A DNA stretch of 17,047 bases, from positions 1-17,047 of the forward strand of contig JAPLJQ010000283.1 of the NCBI GenBank assembly GCA_026388495.1. Reading direction: 5' to 3'. The stretch's first letter is position 1. The number at the start of each line of letters is the position of its first letter. The stretch comes from Deltaproteobacteria bacterium (lineage in GTDB: Bacteria; Desulfobacterota; Syntrophia; Syntrophales; UBA2185). A program made the position numbers and the translations under genes. Positions 1 through 6,822 of the stretch are shown here, in pieces. The notes below the pieces were generated by a model, which was not told the origin of the DNA, made no database searches, and worked only from the letters and a program-made list of their open reading frames with translations.

Positions 1-879
1 ATCGGGATGGCTGTGAATCCAGATGATATTATGCGTTGTCCCTTTTAATTCATTGAGTGGAATGCCATGCAGATGGATCAAGACCTTCGGGTCTTTTGAT
101 GTCATGACAGCGCCTGCCGCAGAAAGTGCCTCTGACAGTTCTTTGCTGAACCAGTGATCGCCCCATCTCAGTTTTCGTTCAGGATTACTTTCTAATAGAT
201 CAGCCGCCGAGAGGATGGCGATTGGCAACCTTTGAAGCTTTTCCTTTGTTGTCAGCAGTTCCTTTATATTTTCCAGACCTTTGTTATTACGCAGTGATGG
301 AATTAAAAGATCGCGTGCAGTGGTTAAGTTCCCGCAATCAATATAGTATTTTATAATGTTTTCCAGAGGGTATTTTCCTGACTGCAAGGCATCCCGGAGG
401 TCATAAGCCAGTTTTTTTGCAACATCCCTGATGTTTTCCTGATGACCATACAAAATGGCAAGTCTGTTTAAAAAAGTTCTGGCTGTTGTGAATTCACCGG
501 CATGCAGATGACAATCAATGATTGAGATCAGTGTTTCCGGCCTATGGCCATCGAATGACAATATTTTTCCATATATCTTTGCCGCCCCTGCATAGTCCCC
601 CGTGCTCATTAAGCAAGCGGCAAGATTTTCCCAAGCATCCTCATAACCATTGTGGATTTGCAGAGCTTTGTCAAAATAAGAAATGGCTTTCTGAAAATGA
701 CCTTCCCGGAACTGAATCACACCTAAATTATTGAGCGCTTCATAATTCAATGGATCGGCGGCAACAATGCGTTCGAAACATTTGTTTGCATTGCCCAGGT
801 CATCTTCATTAAAAAAACGATCTCCCTCCTGGAATAACAGTTTGACATCGTCTGTTTGACTGGCTACCGTTTTGTTCAT
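1..879 (-). CDS. TPR protein with start of a CgeB-like glycosyltransferase domain (partial)
   Basis: The frame is open for 293 codons from ATG at 879 to the left edge, so the C-terminus is missing. Residues of about 10-230 are helical and contain tetratricopeptide-type repeats, for example the ALNNLGVIQF and AWENLAACLM units. From about residue 238 the sequence changes to an RWGDHWFSKEL segment, then an IHLHGIP strand and an IIWIHSHPD strand. That pattern is like the N-terminal half of CgeB-type glycosyltransferases. TPR-glycosyltransferase fusions near flagellar genes often glycosylate flagellin, which is the inferred role here; the donor sugar and acceptor cannot be told. The gene has no strong ribosome-binding site of its own. 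Its ATG overlaps the TGA of the small upstream ORF (TGATG), which suggests translational coupling. The TPR part is fairly secure, the glycosyltransferase assignment moderate. Confidence 0.7.
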   Translation of the reverse strand, partial: MNKTVASQTDDVKLLFQEGDRFFNEDDLGNANKCFERIVAADPLNYEALNNLGVIQFREGHFQKAISYFDKALQIHNGYEDAWENLAACLMSTGDYAGAAKIYGKILSFDGHRPETLISIIDCHLHAGEFTTARTFLNRLAILYGHQENIRDVAKKLAYDLRDALQSGKYPLENIIKYYIDCGNLTTARDLLIPSLRNNKGLENIKELLTTKEKLQRLPIAILSAADLLESNPERKLRWGDHWFSKELSEALSAAGAVMTSKDPKVLIHLHGIPLNELKGTTHNIIWIHSHPD

Positions 880-962
880 CACGCATCATTCCCATGATCC
901 GGCATTCGTTTCATCCGTCTCCCGATTTTCTTGATAACGCCCGTTATCAAGATTTGTGCCAT
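879..962 (-). CDS. 27-residue small ORF coupled to the TPR-glycosyltransferase gene
   Basis: ATG at 962 follows an AAGGAAGGG ribosome-binding site with suitable spacing. The 27-residue product is strongly basic in the middle (VIKKIGRRMKRM) and ends at a TGA that shares its A with the ATG of the next gene. No family is recognised. It could be a leader peptide that delivers ribosomes to a downstream gene lacking its own site, a genuine small protein, or the remnant of a larger gene shortened in frame. A perfect palindrome lies within it (930-951). Confidence 0.4.
   Translation of the reverse strand: MAQILITGVIKKIGRRMKRMPDHGNDA
930..951. repeat. Perfect 10-bp inverted repeat inside the small ORF
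   Basis: CTTGATAACG and CGTTATCAAG are separated by only CC. In RNA this could fold as an 8-bp stem with a 6-nt loop, between the ribosome-binding site of the small ORF and the start of the TPR-glycosyltransferase gene. As DNA it is a symmetric site that could bind a dimeric regulator. No T-run follows on either strand, so it is not a classical terminator. Confidence 0.4.
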
Positions 963-1021
963 TTTTCCCTTCCTTTGAAGCTTCCTCACCTGCCAGGCAC
1001 CCCAGCTGATACATCTGGACA

Positions 1022-1747
1022 TTACTTCATATTTTTATCGATGAAAGCCATGAGCTGTATCCCCTCCTGAAAATCAGGGCTGGGCTTGAGCGCCTCCTGC
1101 ATCGCATTTCTGGCTGATTTCCAGTCTTCGGCCTCAATATAGACTCTCGCCAGATTGTAATAGAGGCCTTCGTCGTCAGGCCGGATAAACAGGGCCTTCT
1201 TGAATGTTTTGATGGCCTTTTCAAAATCATGATCTTTCCTGCATTCAATCCCTGCTGCATTGTACATTTCAATCAGTGCGTCGGCCGCTTCTTCGTCCTG
1301 CTCTGCCATGTTCTTCGCCGTTGAAACATTCTCCCTCTCAACATGGATCATGATTTTATCGATACGTTGCTGCATACCATCCGGCCCATCGCCATCGGGG
1401 CCTTCATCCTTCGGACCTTCCATCGCCGCCAGAATCTCTTCCTCTTTGATCTCGATGAGCTGCTTCATAAAATCAAGGGCGGTTTCAAGATCATCATCCT
1501 TAAATGTGACCGGGCCATAGAGATTTCTAAACGCTCGCGATGAAGCGAGTTCCTCCTGAAAGACGTTAATATCCTTTTGCAGCTGCTTTTTATCTGCGGG
1601 CAACATTCTCGTCGTCCCCATTTTCTCAAGGACGTCTCTGAACGCAAGGAGACAGGAATAAACATTTTCCTTCTGAAGTTGTACTCGACAGTCGTGCAGC
1701 TTCTTTGTTATCCGGCCTGCTTCCTCTCTTTTGATGCCTCCCTGCAT
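1022..1747 (-). CDS. TPR-repeat protein, function unknown
   Basis: This 241-residue soluble protein has no signal peptide or membrane segment. The N-terminal half (1-110) is highly charged and probably helical. A short acidic, Gly/Pro-rich linker follows around 112-124 (PKDEGPDGDGPDG). The C-terminal 80 residues hold two TPR units: KDHDFEKAIKTFKKALFIRP, then LYYNLARVYIEAEDWKSARN followed by a third helix. ATG at 1747 has an AGGAG ribosome-binding site 7 nt upstream, so the start is well supported. It is read in the same direction as the small ORF and TPR-glycosyltransferase gene downstream. TPR proteins are scaffolds; a link to flagellar glycosylation or assembly is inferred only from position. 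Confidence 0.75.
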   Translation of the reverse strand: MQGGIKREEAGRITKKLHDCRVQLQKENVYSCLLAFRDVLEKMGTTRMLPADKKQLQKDINVFQEELASSRAFRNLYGPVTFKDDDLETALDFMKQLIEIKEEEILAAMEGPKDEGPDGDGPDGMQQRIDKIMIHVERENVSTAKNMAEQDEEAADALIEMYNAAGIECRKDHDFEKAIKTFKKALFIRPDDEGLYYNLARVYIEAEDWKSARNAMQEALKPSPDFQEGIQLMAFIDKNMK

Positions 1748-1890
1748 GAAAATTCTCCTGAAAAACGGTATGACTCACCCACCATGGAAAACTATGCGGA
1801 AATCATGCCTTTTTTTCAAAACCGGCATGACATTGATTGAAAATACGGCATTTTCTCCGAACAACACGACCTTTGATAAACACCCTGTTT

Positions 1891-1972
1891 GTCATTGCGA
1901 CCGAAGTGAAGCAATCTCATAACAAATTGAATATCAAAGAGATTGCCACGGCACTGCGTGCCTCGTAATGAC
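1891..1972. repeat. Imperfect inverted-repeat element (GTCATTGCGA type)
   Basis: The left arm runs 1891-1918 (GTCATTGCGACC...GCAATCTC) and the right arm 1939-1972 (GAGATTGC...CTCGTAATGAC), with a 20-nt centre. The outer ends and the GCAATCTC/GAGATTGC inner parts pair. Elements of this appearance are scattered in many copies through intergenic DNA of deltaproteobacteria and other genomes, usually without coding capacity. Only one copy is in this window. Confidence 0.7.
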
Positions 1973-2013
1973 CAGTTGCATACATTTTCTAAGGTCTCAA
2001 TGCTTTAATCAAA

Positions 2014-2029
2014 TGGCATGGATTTTGAA
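2014..2029 (+). promoter_or_regulatory. Possible sigma-54 promoter for the transglycosylase gene
   Basis: TGGCATG-GATT-TTGAA closely matches TGGCACG-N4-TTGCA, with the correct 10-nt gap after the -24 GG. The -12 element reads GA rather than GC, which is a real weakness. The predicted transcript start is about 2040, giving a leader of about 50 nt to ATG 2092. Confidence 0.35.
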
Positions 2030-2091
2030 GATTATCCTGTTAAATCTTTTTAGACGGGGAAAGCGGGAGACACTCCCGTTGAATCTCACAT

Positions 2092-2817
2092 ATGATTATT
2101 TTACCGATCAACAAATCAAGCGCTTCGGCTCAGACGACCAGCTCCCGTCCGCAGCCGAATAATCTTTCATTCAAGGAGATGCTGAATCAAACCACAGCAA
2201 AGCCACCGGATGATTCTTTTCATGAAAGGCTGCCTTTATCCAGGGTGCAACTCATGGAAATATTGAACAATATTCGTTCACAGATGAACAGTCATCTGAT
2301 GCGTGCCCTTTCTTCGGGCGAAAAGGAAGAAATCTATTTCCCTTATTCGTATCTGCCTGACCCGATAATCCCACCGGCTATGGAATCGTCAAAAAAGTAT
2401 CAGTCCAACCAAAATAATGACGTTTTCAATGTCCGCGAGGATCTTGAACCCATCATCACCGAGGCTGCGGAAGCCCATGGTGTTGATCCAGCACTCATAA
2501 AAAGCGTGATCAGGGTTGAGAGTAATTTCAATCCGAACAGCACATCGCCGAAAGGGGCAATGGGGTTGATGCAACTCATGCCGGGTACGGCGAGGGATCT
2601 CGGTGTGCATAATGCCTATGACCCGGTTGAAAATGTCCGGGCAGGAACCCGCTATTTAAAAACCTTACTCAACCGGTACGATGGAAATGTTGATCTGGCT
2701 CTTGCAGCTTATAACTGGGGAATGGGAAACCTCGAGAAAAGGCCCGGTCAAATGCCCGCGGAAACAAAAAATTATATTGGAAAAGTGACCTGTTACTACG
2801 AAAGGGCCAGAGCGTGA
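2092..2817 (+). CDS. SLT-family lytic transglycosylase
   Basis: This 241-residue protein has an SLT (goose-lysozyme-like) domain over about residues 117-237. It cleaves the MurNAc-GlcNAc bond of peptidoglycan to form 1,6-anhydro ends. The catalytic glutamate is E143 in SVIRVESNFNP. It is followed by the family signatures KGAMGLMQLMPGTARDLGV and ALAAYNWGMGNL. Residues 1-110 are low-complexity and polar, with no signal peptide, as in flagellum-specific muramidases exported through the flagellar apparatus; that export route is inferred. ATG 2092 is the only ATG before the domain in this frame that is not placed directly on a Shine-Dalgarno-like sequence, and TGA at 2080 blocks extension, although the ribosome-binding site is poor. 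It converges with the HD-GYP gene, 13 nt away. Confidence 0.88.
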   Translation: MIILPINKSSASAQTTSSRPQPNNLSFKEMLNQTTAKPPDDSFHERLPLSRVQLMEILNNIRSQMNSHLMRALSSGEKEEIYFPYSYLPDPIIPPAMESSKKYQSNQNNDVFNVREDLEPIITEAAEAHGVDPALIKSVIRVESNFNPNSTSPKGAMGLMQLMPGTARDLGVHNAYDPVENVRAGTRYLKTLLNRYDGNVDLALAAYNWGMGNLEKRPGQMPAETKNYIGKVTCYYERARA

Positions 2818-2830
2818 ACGCAATTTTCAG

Positions 2831-3428
2831 CTACAGTATTTTCAAAAAAGCATCAACGATGCGTTCATCAAACTGGGAATTCCTGTTTTTTTCAAGCTCA
2901 GCGATCGCCGAACCTACATCCATAGCCGGTCTGTAGGGCCGATTATTGGTCATGGCATCAAAGGCGTCCGCTGCGGCCAGAATACGAGAAAGGAAGGGGA
3001 TGTCCGCACCTGCCAGACCGTCGGGATATCCTTTGCCGTCCCACCGCTCATGATGGTGCAGGATGATGTTTCTTTCCTGATCGAATAGAAGTATAGGTTT
3101 CAGGATTTGCTCACCCACCTCCGGATGTGTTTTAATGACCTCGAACTCTTCGAAGGTCAGACGATCCGGCTTTAACAGAACGCTATCCGGTATGGCGATT
3201 TTCCCCACATCATGGAGCATCCCGGCTATTTTGACGGACTCAATTTCCCTTTCCGAACAGTTCATGGCAGCCGCGATTTTTACGGACTGCGTTGTGACCC
3301 TTATACAATGTTCTTCCGTGTAGTGATCGCGAACCTGGATAGAGGCAATAAGAGACCTGAAAGTATCCAGCACGTTGTTATAGACGCTCTCATATAATAT
3401 TTTGTTTTCGAGATTAAGAGAGGCCCCC
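2831..3428 (-). pseudogene. HD-GYP domain: 3' part of a broken REC-GAF-HD-GYP regulator
   Basis: This is the downstream part of the gene whose 5' part is at 3301-4209. Read from the junction it begins ASLNLENKILYESVYNN, the usual last helix of a GAF domain, and runs into a complete HD-GYP phosphodiesterase domain. Visible motifs are the HD pair in GMLHDVGKIAIPD, the histidine of KTHPEVG, the HHH of ILHHHERWDGKGYPDG (which includes the GYP signature) and DAFDAMTNNRPYRP. HD-GYP enzymes hydrolyse cyclic-di-GMP. An internal GTG at 3373 could start an isolated 180-residue HD-GYP protein, but no good ribosome-binding site precedes it. The catalytic domain itself looks intact; the break is upstream. 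Confidence 0.85.
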
Positions 3429-4209
3429 GAATCATCAATGGCGCACAGATCAGGGACGGAGCGATCTCCGGATGTTCGGATGAATGGATCATCAGCGCCT
3501 CTTTCTTCGTCACAACTTCATGGAAGATTTGTTTGAGAGCCGGGATCGTTCTCGTTTCATAATTTTCGTCATGAGGACTTCTGATAATCCTGGGCTTAAA
3601 CACGCCATTATCATACAAAAGCAGAGAACATTCCTCTCCGTCGACGACATTCAGGGACAGATCAACAATTTTCTTGAAGATATGTTCATGATCGCCTTCT
3701 ATGTTTTCAAAAGAGTCATAGATAAATCCCTGTACGGACAACTCCTTCGTTTTATCCTTAATTTGAATTTCTGCGATGTCTCGTTTCGGTCGATCCTCTG
3801 CAAGTAACGATTTTTCATTGAGGTAAATTTGCACTTTATATAACAAGTCATCGATATTAAAAGGTTTCCTCAAAAAGTCAATGGCGCCTTTTTTCATGGC
3901 CGAAACCGTTAATTCCATGGCCGGATGCGCGGTAATCATGATGACGAAAGTTTCGGGACTCATTTCCCGGAGCCTGTTGAGAAGCTCCATTCCCCCCATC
4001 ACTGGCATCATCACATCACTGATCACGAGATCGAACGGATTCTGGCTGCATTTATCCAGCGCTTCTCTGCCGTTTTCAGCTTCGCTGATTTCATAATAAC
4101 CTGATTGGTTCAACGCATCGCTAATCAACTGCCTCGTCGAAGGATAATCATCCACGATAAGAATTCTTTTGTTCAAACTTTGCAATTCCTCGATTTGCAA
4201 TGACTGCAT
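3301..4209 (-). pseudogene. REC and truncated GAF: 5' part of a broken REC-GAF-HD-GYP regulator
   Basis: ATG 4209 is preferred over the adjacent ATG 4212 because GAGG lies about 7 nt upstream of it. A receiver domain occupies about residues 14-135, with ILIVDD, the phospho-acceptor Asp in LVISDVMMP, and Lys in LRKPF. A GAF sensor domain follows from about residue 165 and reaches SLICAPLMIRG. The reading frame then leaves the true protein: the last 35 or so residues down to 3301 are a shifted translation of the HD-GYP part. The break is at 3421-3430. Adding one G to a five-G run would restore frame, but the GAF domain would still lack its last strands and the start of its final helix (about 35 residues). 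An out-of-frame deletion of about 100 nt therefore fits better than a one-base slip. It could be a true pseudogene or an assembly error. Confidence 0.8.
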
Positions 4210-4332
4210 CATAATTCCTCAATTGATCAATAATGAACGATCCAACTGAAATGATTTGTGAGTTCTAATGGATGCGTAAGAGATGCAGCGCACATCGAGC
4301 CTCGTGAACATCCTCGCATTTCCTCACTAAAC

Positions 4333-4361
4333 CCAAAGGCATGCGATGGCGTTACCTTTGG
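4333..4361 (-). terminator. Possible hairpin terminator after the DVU0524-like gene
   Basis: CCAAAGG and CCTTTGG form a 7-bp inverted repeat with a 15-nt loop, starting in the last codons of the DVU0524-like gene. The tract after it on the minus strand (GTTTAG) is only weakly T-rich, so termination is uncertain. Confidence 0.25.
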
Positions 4362-4561
4362 TCTTTAAGGAGTACATCCAACAAGCTGTAGGAAATTTTC
4401 TTGTACGCATCGGCTTTTATATCCTCGCTACTGGACAGCTTCACAACATCCGAGTATCTGTCCTGGGAAGGCGCCTGCGGGACATCGAAGCGCAACCTTG
4501 TTTTGCTTTGCTTGTTGTATGCCTTGATTACATTATCCACCTGGTAAGCCGATATTGTCAT
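4352..4561 (-). CDS. DVU0524-family FlgM-associated protein
   Basis: This is a small protein of 69 residues from ATG 4561, or 72 if translation begins at GTG 4570. ATG 4561 is chosen because AGGCGG lies 8 nt before it, whereas the same sequence touches the GTG. Recognisable features are SAYQVDNVIKAYNKQ near the N-terminus, a basic RLRFDVPQ stretch, and a C-terminal VKLSSSEDIKADAYKKISYS segment. These match my recollection of the DVU0524 family, small proteins found beside flgM (anti-sigma-28) and other late flagellar genes in deltaproteobacteria. The biochemical role is not established. FlgM itself is not in this window. The gene has its own sigma-28-like promoter, which fits late flagellar expression. 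Confidence 0.75.
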   Translation of the reverse strand: MTISAYQVDNVIKAYNKQSKTRLRFDVPQAPSQDRYSDVVKLSSSEDIKADAYKKISYSLLDVLLKDQR

Positions 4562-4599
4562 CCTTGACACCGCCTGTTTATTAATCCTTTACAGTCCAT

Positions 4600-4627
4600 A
4601 TATCGGAAGAAGGAAGACAAAACTTTA
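4600..4627 (-). promoter_or_regulatory. Sigma-28 (FliA-type) promoter candidate
   Basis: Read on the minus strand, TAAAGTTT (4627-4620) is followed after 12 nt by TCCGATAT (4607-4600). The enteric FliA consensus is TAAAGTTT-N11-GCCGATAA. The -35 is identical and the core CCGATA of the -10 is present; the spacer is one base long. Predicted transcription begins about 30 nt before ATG 4561 of the DVU0524-like gene. Confidence 0.6.
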
Positions 4628-4669
4628 GTTTTTTTTATTTTTTGTTTGTCAGGGAAACTCGACGAACCC

Positions 4670-4784
4670 GTAAAAAGTCGAATTTTACCTCAATTTGTCA
4701 TTCCCGTGAAAACGGGAATCCAGTATTTTTACACGCTTACGTATGGTCTGGATTCCCGCCTGCGCGGGAATGACGACTTTTTAC
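4670..4784. repeat. Inverted-repeat element with ATTCCCG arms (MITE-like)
   Basis: The outer ends pair: GTAAAAAGTCG (4670-4680) with CGACTTTTTAC (4774-4784). Inside are GTCATTCCCG...GGGAATCCAG (4697-4723) and CTGGATTCCCG...GGGAATGAC (4748-4774). Each inner arm is itself a small hairpin of the ATTCCCG-N-CGGGAAT kind. Comparable intergenic repeats (for example the dRS3 type in Neisseria) occur in high copy in many proteobacteria. There is no coding capacity. It lies after the fli-linked operon and could fold in its transcript. Confidence 0.75.
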
Positions 4785-4849
4785 AAAGGCGGGAAACTTC
4801 GGGATATATCCGATTTTTTAAACTTTCCGTATGATGAGAAAAGATGACG

Positions 4850-5320
4850 TTATGAAATACAGCCGGTTCTGGTCCGTGCAAGATCCACAATGAGACCGAT
4901 CTCTCCTTCGGTGAATCCCAATCGTTTCGACACCTCTTCCCGGCTCATGCCTTGCTGAACCATTTGAATGACATCATCATACCTCTTTTCCGAAGAGACC
5001 GGTTCCGATACATTTTTTTCCAAGTCAAGCTTCTTTATGTGCATTTCCGCTTCTCCGATGAGAACGGTGAGTTTTTTCCCCTTATCGTCCAATTGAAGGA
5101 AGAGTTTATTCAGCACCTGCTTGCTTTCGTCTATTGCTTCTATGAACCGGTTGGTAGAATGATAAGATTCCGTCACAATTTTTTCGAGTTCCTGAATAAG
5201 CGACGTATCGACGGTAGAAGAATTTTTCGATATATTTTTATTAAGCTGAGAAAGAAGAATCAAGATCGTCACAAAAAAGACAAGATCAATAATGATTTGT
5301 AAATTAAGTAATGAAAGCAC
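4850..5320 (-). CDS. DUF2802-like membrane-anchored protein
   Basis: The 156-residue protein has one N-terminal transmembrane helix (about residues 8-24, IIIDLVFFVTILILLSQL), then a long coiled-coil-like segment (about 30-100). A C-terminal helix-turn-helix-like region follows (about 114-150: VIQMVQQGMSREEVSKRLGF then EGEIGLIVDLAR). This resembles DUF2802 proteins, which occur beside flagellar genes; their function is unknown. The C-terminal module may bind a partner rather than DNA because the protein is membrane-anchored; that is inference. The start is GTG at 5320; the AAGGAGG lying in the end of the upstream gene and the 9-nt gap to that gene suggest translational coupling. It is the last gene of the fliH operon. 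Confidence 0.65.
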   Translation of the reverse strand: MLSLLNLQIIIDLVFFVTILILLSQLNKNISKNSSTVDTSLIQELEKIVTESYHSTNRFIEAIDESKQVLNKLFLQLDDKGKKLTVLIGEAEMHIKKLDLEKNVSEPVSSEKRYDDVIQMVQQGMSREEVSKRLGFTEGEIGLIVDLARTRTGCIS

Positions 5321-5329
5321 GTCAGTTTC

Positions 5330-6118
5330 TCAAGCCTCCTTTTTATAATGATGGGGGATCCTGATGGTCAGCAGGTCCGCACCGTCATCATGAGCGATTT
5401 CGACACCCTCATCGCCCAGCTTCAGAAGCAACAGCGGGTAATATTCTTTTTTTTGTTCGTCGTTCCATGTTGCGGCGATATCGAGAATCTCATTCATGTT
5501 GGATGACATGTCCCGCCATCCCGAAAATATACCGCGGTCAATGTGGGTAATTTCCACCGTCACGTACCGGTCATCATGAGACGTCGCAACAAAAAACGTT
5601 TTATCGTTCTCATTGTTTATGTTCTTCATGGCATGTCTGATCAACATCCAGAAGATCATCGAATAGAAAGCCGTTATTCCGGAAATTTCAGGTGCTTCCT
5701 TATCCAGGCGGATGTCCTTCTTTACATTGTGCTTAAAATCAAGATAAAAATCAGCAAAACCCATCTCCGCTTCGATAAGGCTGGACACATTCAACTTTTC
5801 AACAACATGGGTGCCGAATGCGTAAAATTTTCCCGTCGACACACGAAACATATTGAACAGCTTATCAGATTCACTGTTGATCGCATGGACGTCGGATATT
5901 ATTTTTTTGTACTCCTCACCCATTTCCCTTTCAATACCGGGATAACGACTTTCCATCTTTCCGACAAAATCGACGAGACGTCTTTGCATCAGTTTTGAGC
6001 GCCCCATGATGCCGTTTAGGGGATTGGCAAAATTATGAAAAATCCCCGGTATAAGTTCATCAAGAAAGGTTGCAATAAATGTGTTCTCCAAAAACGCATA
6101 AATTTCCGTTTCATTCAT
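5330..6118 (-). CDS. Histidine-kinase-like protein with degenerate ATPase domain
   Basis: The start is ATG 6118, which has a strong GGGGAG ribosome-binding site 7 nt upstream; ATG 6133 has none. Residues of about 18-50 form a dimerisation/H-box helix, with candidate phospho-acceptor H28 in GIFHNFANPLNGIMGRSKL. The second half has the layout of a kinase ATPase domain but its key residues are lost. The N-box position reads MIFWMLIRHAMKN, the DxGxG position reads THIDRGIFSG, and no glycine-rich G2 loop precedes the final VEIAHDDGADLLTIRIP strand pair. There is no membrane segment or receiver domain. It could be a phosphotransfer protein like ChpT, or a scaffold. It lies 69 nt after fliL and 9 nt before the DUF2802-like gene. 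The kinase-like fold is moderately sure; activity is not. Confidence 0.65.
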   Translation of the reverse strand: MNETEIYAFLENTFIATFLDELIPGIFHNFANPLNGIMGRSKLMQRRLVDFVGKMESRYPGIEREMGEEYKKIISDVHAINSESDKLFNMFRVSTGKFYAFGTHVVEKLNVSSLIEAEMGFADFYLDFKHNVKKDIRLDKEAPEISGITAFYSMIFWMLIRHAMKNINNENDKTFFVATSHDDRYVTVEITHIDRGIFSGWRDMSSNMNEILDIAATWNDEQKKEYYPLLLLKLGDEGVEIAHDDGADLLTIRIPHHYKKEA

Positions 6119-6187
6119 TTCGGTTCTCCCCATCTAAAGAATATTTTCCATCGCCATTCAGCCCGGACCGCCATGTGAAGCTCCCGG

Positions 6188-6790
6188 TCATATTACTTCA
6201 AAGCGCGAAAAATAGACCTCTTTTACCAGTGTTTGACCAAACAGACGGTTCAGTTCATTCTTCCATTCTGTCTTTAATCGATTCCTTGCTTCCGGCAAAA
6301 GCAACGCCTCCACTTTCTTTCTTTTTAGAATTGTGTAGATCACGTTTCTCACATCGCCACGGTTTCCGACGGTATCTGCGACCTGAGAATTTTCCAGTTC
6401 AAGGGCAATATCACAGAAGGCGATTCTTATATCGCCTTTTTCATCCTTAAGATCAACGACAAAACCCTCAAAAAAAGCCACTTTCCCCGTTGACGCAACG
6501 CTGGCTGCCGATTCACCCTGGTTGACTTGTGCAACCGGTGCGTTTACATCTTGCCCATAATAGGACCAGATGGACACCCCTATGATTGAACCGATCACCG
6601 CACTGGATATCATAATGATCCGGAAAGCGGGTTTACGTACCCATGCTCTTAGTCTGGATGAAAATTTCTCATCGGTTTGTTCTTCACCGGATATGACATC
6701 ATTATCCTGGGCAGTCTCCGCGTTAAGGGGCCCTTCAGCCTTTTCATCAAGCGAGATATCCAGAATGTCAAGTTTTGCTTTTCTGGCCAT
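6188..6790 (-). CDS. fliL: Flagellar basal body-associated protein FliL
   Basis: FliL is an inner-membrane protein that surrounds the stator units and supports torque generation. The 200-residue product has an acidic cytoplasmic N-terminus of about 50 residues, longer than in many homologues. A single transmembrane helix spans about 56-76 (FRIIMISSAVIGSIIGVSIW), followed by a periplasmic domain. The C-terminal signature is clear: GNRGDVRNVIYTILKRKKVE, then EARNRLKTEWKNELNRLFG, ending VKEVYFSRFEVI. ATG 6790 has AAAGGA almost touching it, so the exact start is less certain than the gene. It follows fliI by 32 nt and belongs to the fliHI operon. Confidence 0.88.
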   Translation of the reverse strand: MARKAKLDILDISLDEKAEGPLNAETAQDNDVISGEEQTDEKFSSRLRAWVRKPAFRIIMISSAVIGSIIGVSIWSYYGQDVNAPVAQVNQGESAASVASTGKVAFFEGFVVDLKDEKGDIRIAFCDIALELENSQVADTVGNRGDVRNVIYTILKRKKVEALLLPEARNRLKTEWKNELNRLFGQTLVKEVYFSRFEVI

Positions 6791-6822
6791 GTCCTTTAAA
6801 CCTGCAACATAAAGGTCAACAT

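Larger units (their letters stand above)
1748..2091. other. Divergent intergenic region
   Basis: This 344-bp stretch separates the TPR gene (minus) from the transglycosylase gene (plus). It holds one imperfect inverted-repeat element (1891-1972), a 7-bp hairpin (TCATGCC at 1803-1809 and GGCATGA at 1824-1830) and a sigma-54-like sequence facing the transglycosylase gene. Short ORFs across it lack ribosome-binding sites and recognisable products, so no gene is called. Confidence 0.6.
4571..4849. other. Intergenic region between the DUF2802-like and DVU0524-like genes
   Basis: This 279-bp stretch holds the sigma-28-like promoter (4600-4627) and a 115-bp inverted-repeat element (4670-4784). Around 4799-4818 there is also a short dyad followed by TTTTTT that could terminate plus-strand transcription, though no plus-strand gene precedes it. 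No coding sequence is supported here. Confidence 0.5.

Noticed and set aside
522..734. 70-codon plus-strand ORF near the left edge
   Set aside because: It is opposite the TPR-coding frame at 1-879 and has no recognisable product.
1795..1810. Sigma-54-like AGGCATG-ATTT-CCGCA on the minus strand before the TPR gene
   Set aside because: The GG-N10-GC spacing fits but the -12 half is poor and the -24 half overlaps a hairpin arm; kept only as a weak possibility.
3424..3428. Simple homopolymer slip (five C on plus strand) as sole cause of the HD-GYP gene break
   Set aside because: It restores frame but leaves the GAF domain about 35 residues short, so it does not explain the whole defect.
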